Origin: UBA1738 sp045580145
GTDB lineage: Bacteria; Bacillota; Clostridia; UBA1381
DNA: 51,328 nt
Direction: 5' to 3'
Assembly (NCBI GenBank): GCA_045580145.1
Contig: JAZNNI010000019.1
Coordinates: forward strand, 1-51,328
Shown: in pieces, positions 50,811-51,328 of the stretch
Layout of the letters: each line of letters starts with the position of its first letter
How positions within the stretch are numbered: position 1 is the first letter of the stretch
The notes under the pieces: generated by a model
Told to the model about the DNA's origin: nothing
Database searches by the model: none
Seen by the model: the letters and a program-made list of their open reading frames with translations, nothing else
Translations under genes and position numbers: made by a program

Positions 50811-51328
50811 ATGAAAGAAAAGATTTATACCATTCCAATAAATGAGGCATTTGAGGAAGAATGTGAATGCCCGTTTTGCTTTATCGAAAAAAGACTTGAG
50901 GCTGAGGCTGTGGAATATGCGTTGGGTCCTGCTATGATGGAGCCTGACCACAGAGAACTTTCTAATGAAAAGGGTTATTGCAACAAGCATTTTGATATGC
51001 TTTTCAAGAATCAGAATAAGCTTCCTTTAGCGCTTGTGCTTGACACACACCTTGAAGAAGTGCGTAAAAAGATTTCAAAAATGAAAAATCTTTCAGGTAA
51101 GGGAGTTTTCAGAAAGAGCGGAGAAAAGAAATCTATTAAAAGCACCATATCTTCTTGTATGGTATGTGAGAAGGTCGAAAAGACAATGGACAGATACCTT
51201 AAGGTAATGCTTGATATGTGGAAAACGGATAGTGATTTTAAAGAGAAATTTGATAAATCAAAGGGCTTTTGCCTTCCGCATTTTGAAAAGCTTTACTCAT
51301 TATCAAATAATGATGCTTTTTTGAAGGC
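50811..51328 (+). CDS. DUF6062-like Cys/His-rich protein, truncated by window end
   Basis: The frame is open from the ATG at 50811 to the last base (172 residues visible). It contains two similar modules. The first has C20-x2-C23 (CPFC) and C57-x2-H60 (CNKH). The second has C116-x2-C119 (CMVC) and C154-x2-H157 (CLPH). A Lys-rich linker separates them. Four-ligand zinc binding in each half is a natural reading but unproven. The sequence looks like the family named DUF6062, known from anaerobic Firmicutes and without an assigned function. No signal peptide is seen. It lies directly after the TM1266-family gene. Confidence 0.75.
   Translation, partial: MKEKIYTIPINEAFEEECECPFCFIEKRLEAEAVEYALGPAMMEPDHRELSNEKGYCNKHFDMLFKNQNKLPLALVLDTHLEEVRKKISKMKNLSGKGVFRKSGEKKSIKSTISSCMVCEKVEKTMDRYLKVMLDMWKTDSDFKEKFDKSKGFCLPHFEKLYSLSNNDAFLK

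Overview
The window reads as chromosomal DNA from a low-GC, endospore-forming member of the Clostridia (anaerobic Firmicutes), perhaps a gut lineage. The pointers are SpoIIP, a PrkC/PrpC pair with PASTA domains, HPr with both His15 and Ser46, an IspH–ribosomal protein S1 fusion (a known clostridial arrangement), a TM1266-family protein, S-layer homology domains, AGGAGG-type ribosome binding sites and textbook sigma-A promoters. A closer taxon cannot be fixed by reading alone.

Positions 1-13586 are one tightly packed + strand housekeeping run: priA (cut by the window start), def, fmt, a yugP-like metallopeptidase, rsmB, rlmN, prpC, prkC, rsgA, rpe, thiN, a NifS-type cysteine desulfurase and thiI. 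Many neighbours overlap by 1-14 bases or are a few bases apart. recA and an HPr gene follow, each with its own promoter. Next come uvrC, pgeF, an orphan oligopeptide-binding lipoprotein, an RpiR regulator, a YhiN-type flavoprotein, cmk, plsC and ispH-rpsA, closed by a strong terminator.

Positions 24873-33547 are mixed in direction. A DacF-like D,D-carboxypeptidase homologue (- strand) has lost its catalytic Ser and Lys and has an unusually structured 3' flank and 5' leader. Divergent from it are comEA and a response regulator/histidine kinase/GerMN set. Convergent to those is a - strand group: rplS, lepB, rbgA and apbE. spoIIP starts the next + strand stretch.

Positions 34622-36530 look like a small insertion. 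An unrecognised 409-residue protein and a divergent XRE-type regulator, with palindromes between them, are bracketed by an exact 13-base direct repeat. The insertion appears to split the shared spoIIP/carD terminator. carD, a tRNA-Arg(CCU), an SLH-anchored SGNH-like hydrolase, a GH78-like enzyme and an MFS transporter follow and look like accessory surface or carbohydrate functions.

Positions 42395-51328 return to housekeeping genes: a nitroreductase, a SpoU-type RNA methyltransferase, dprA, topA, trmFO, a membrane-anchored thioredoxin-fold protein without CxxC, argS, a TM1266-family regulator and a DUF6062-like Cys/His-rich protein cut by the window end. I saw no CRISPR array, prophage, transposase or rRNA. 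The least explained parts are the split-terminator cassette, the inactive-looking DacF homologue and the hairpin cluster beside it.
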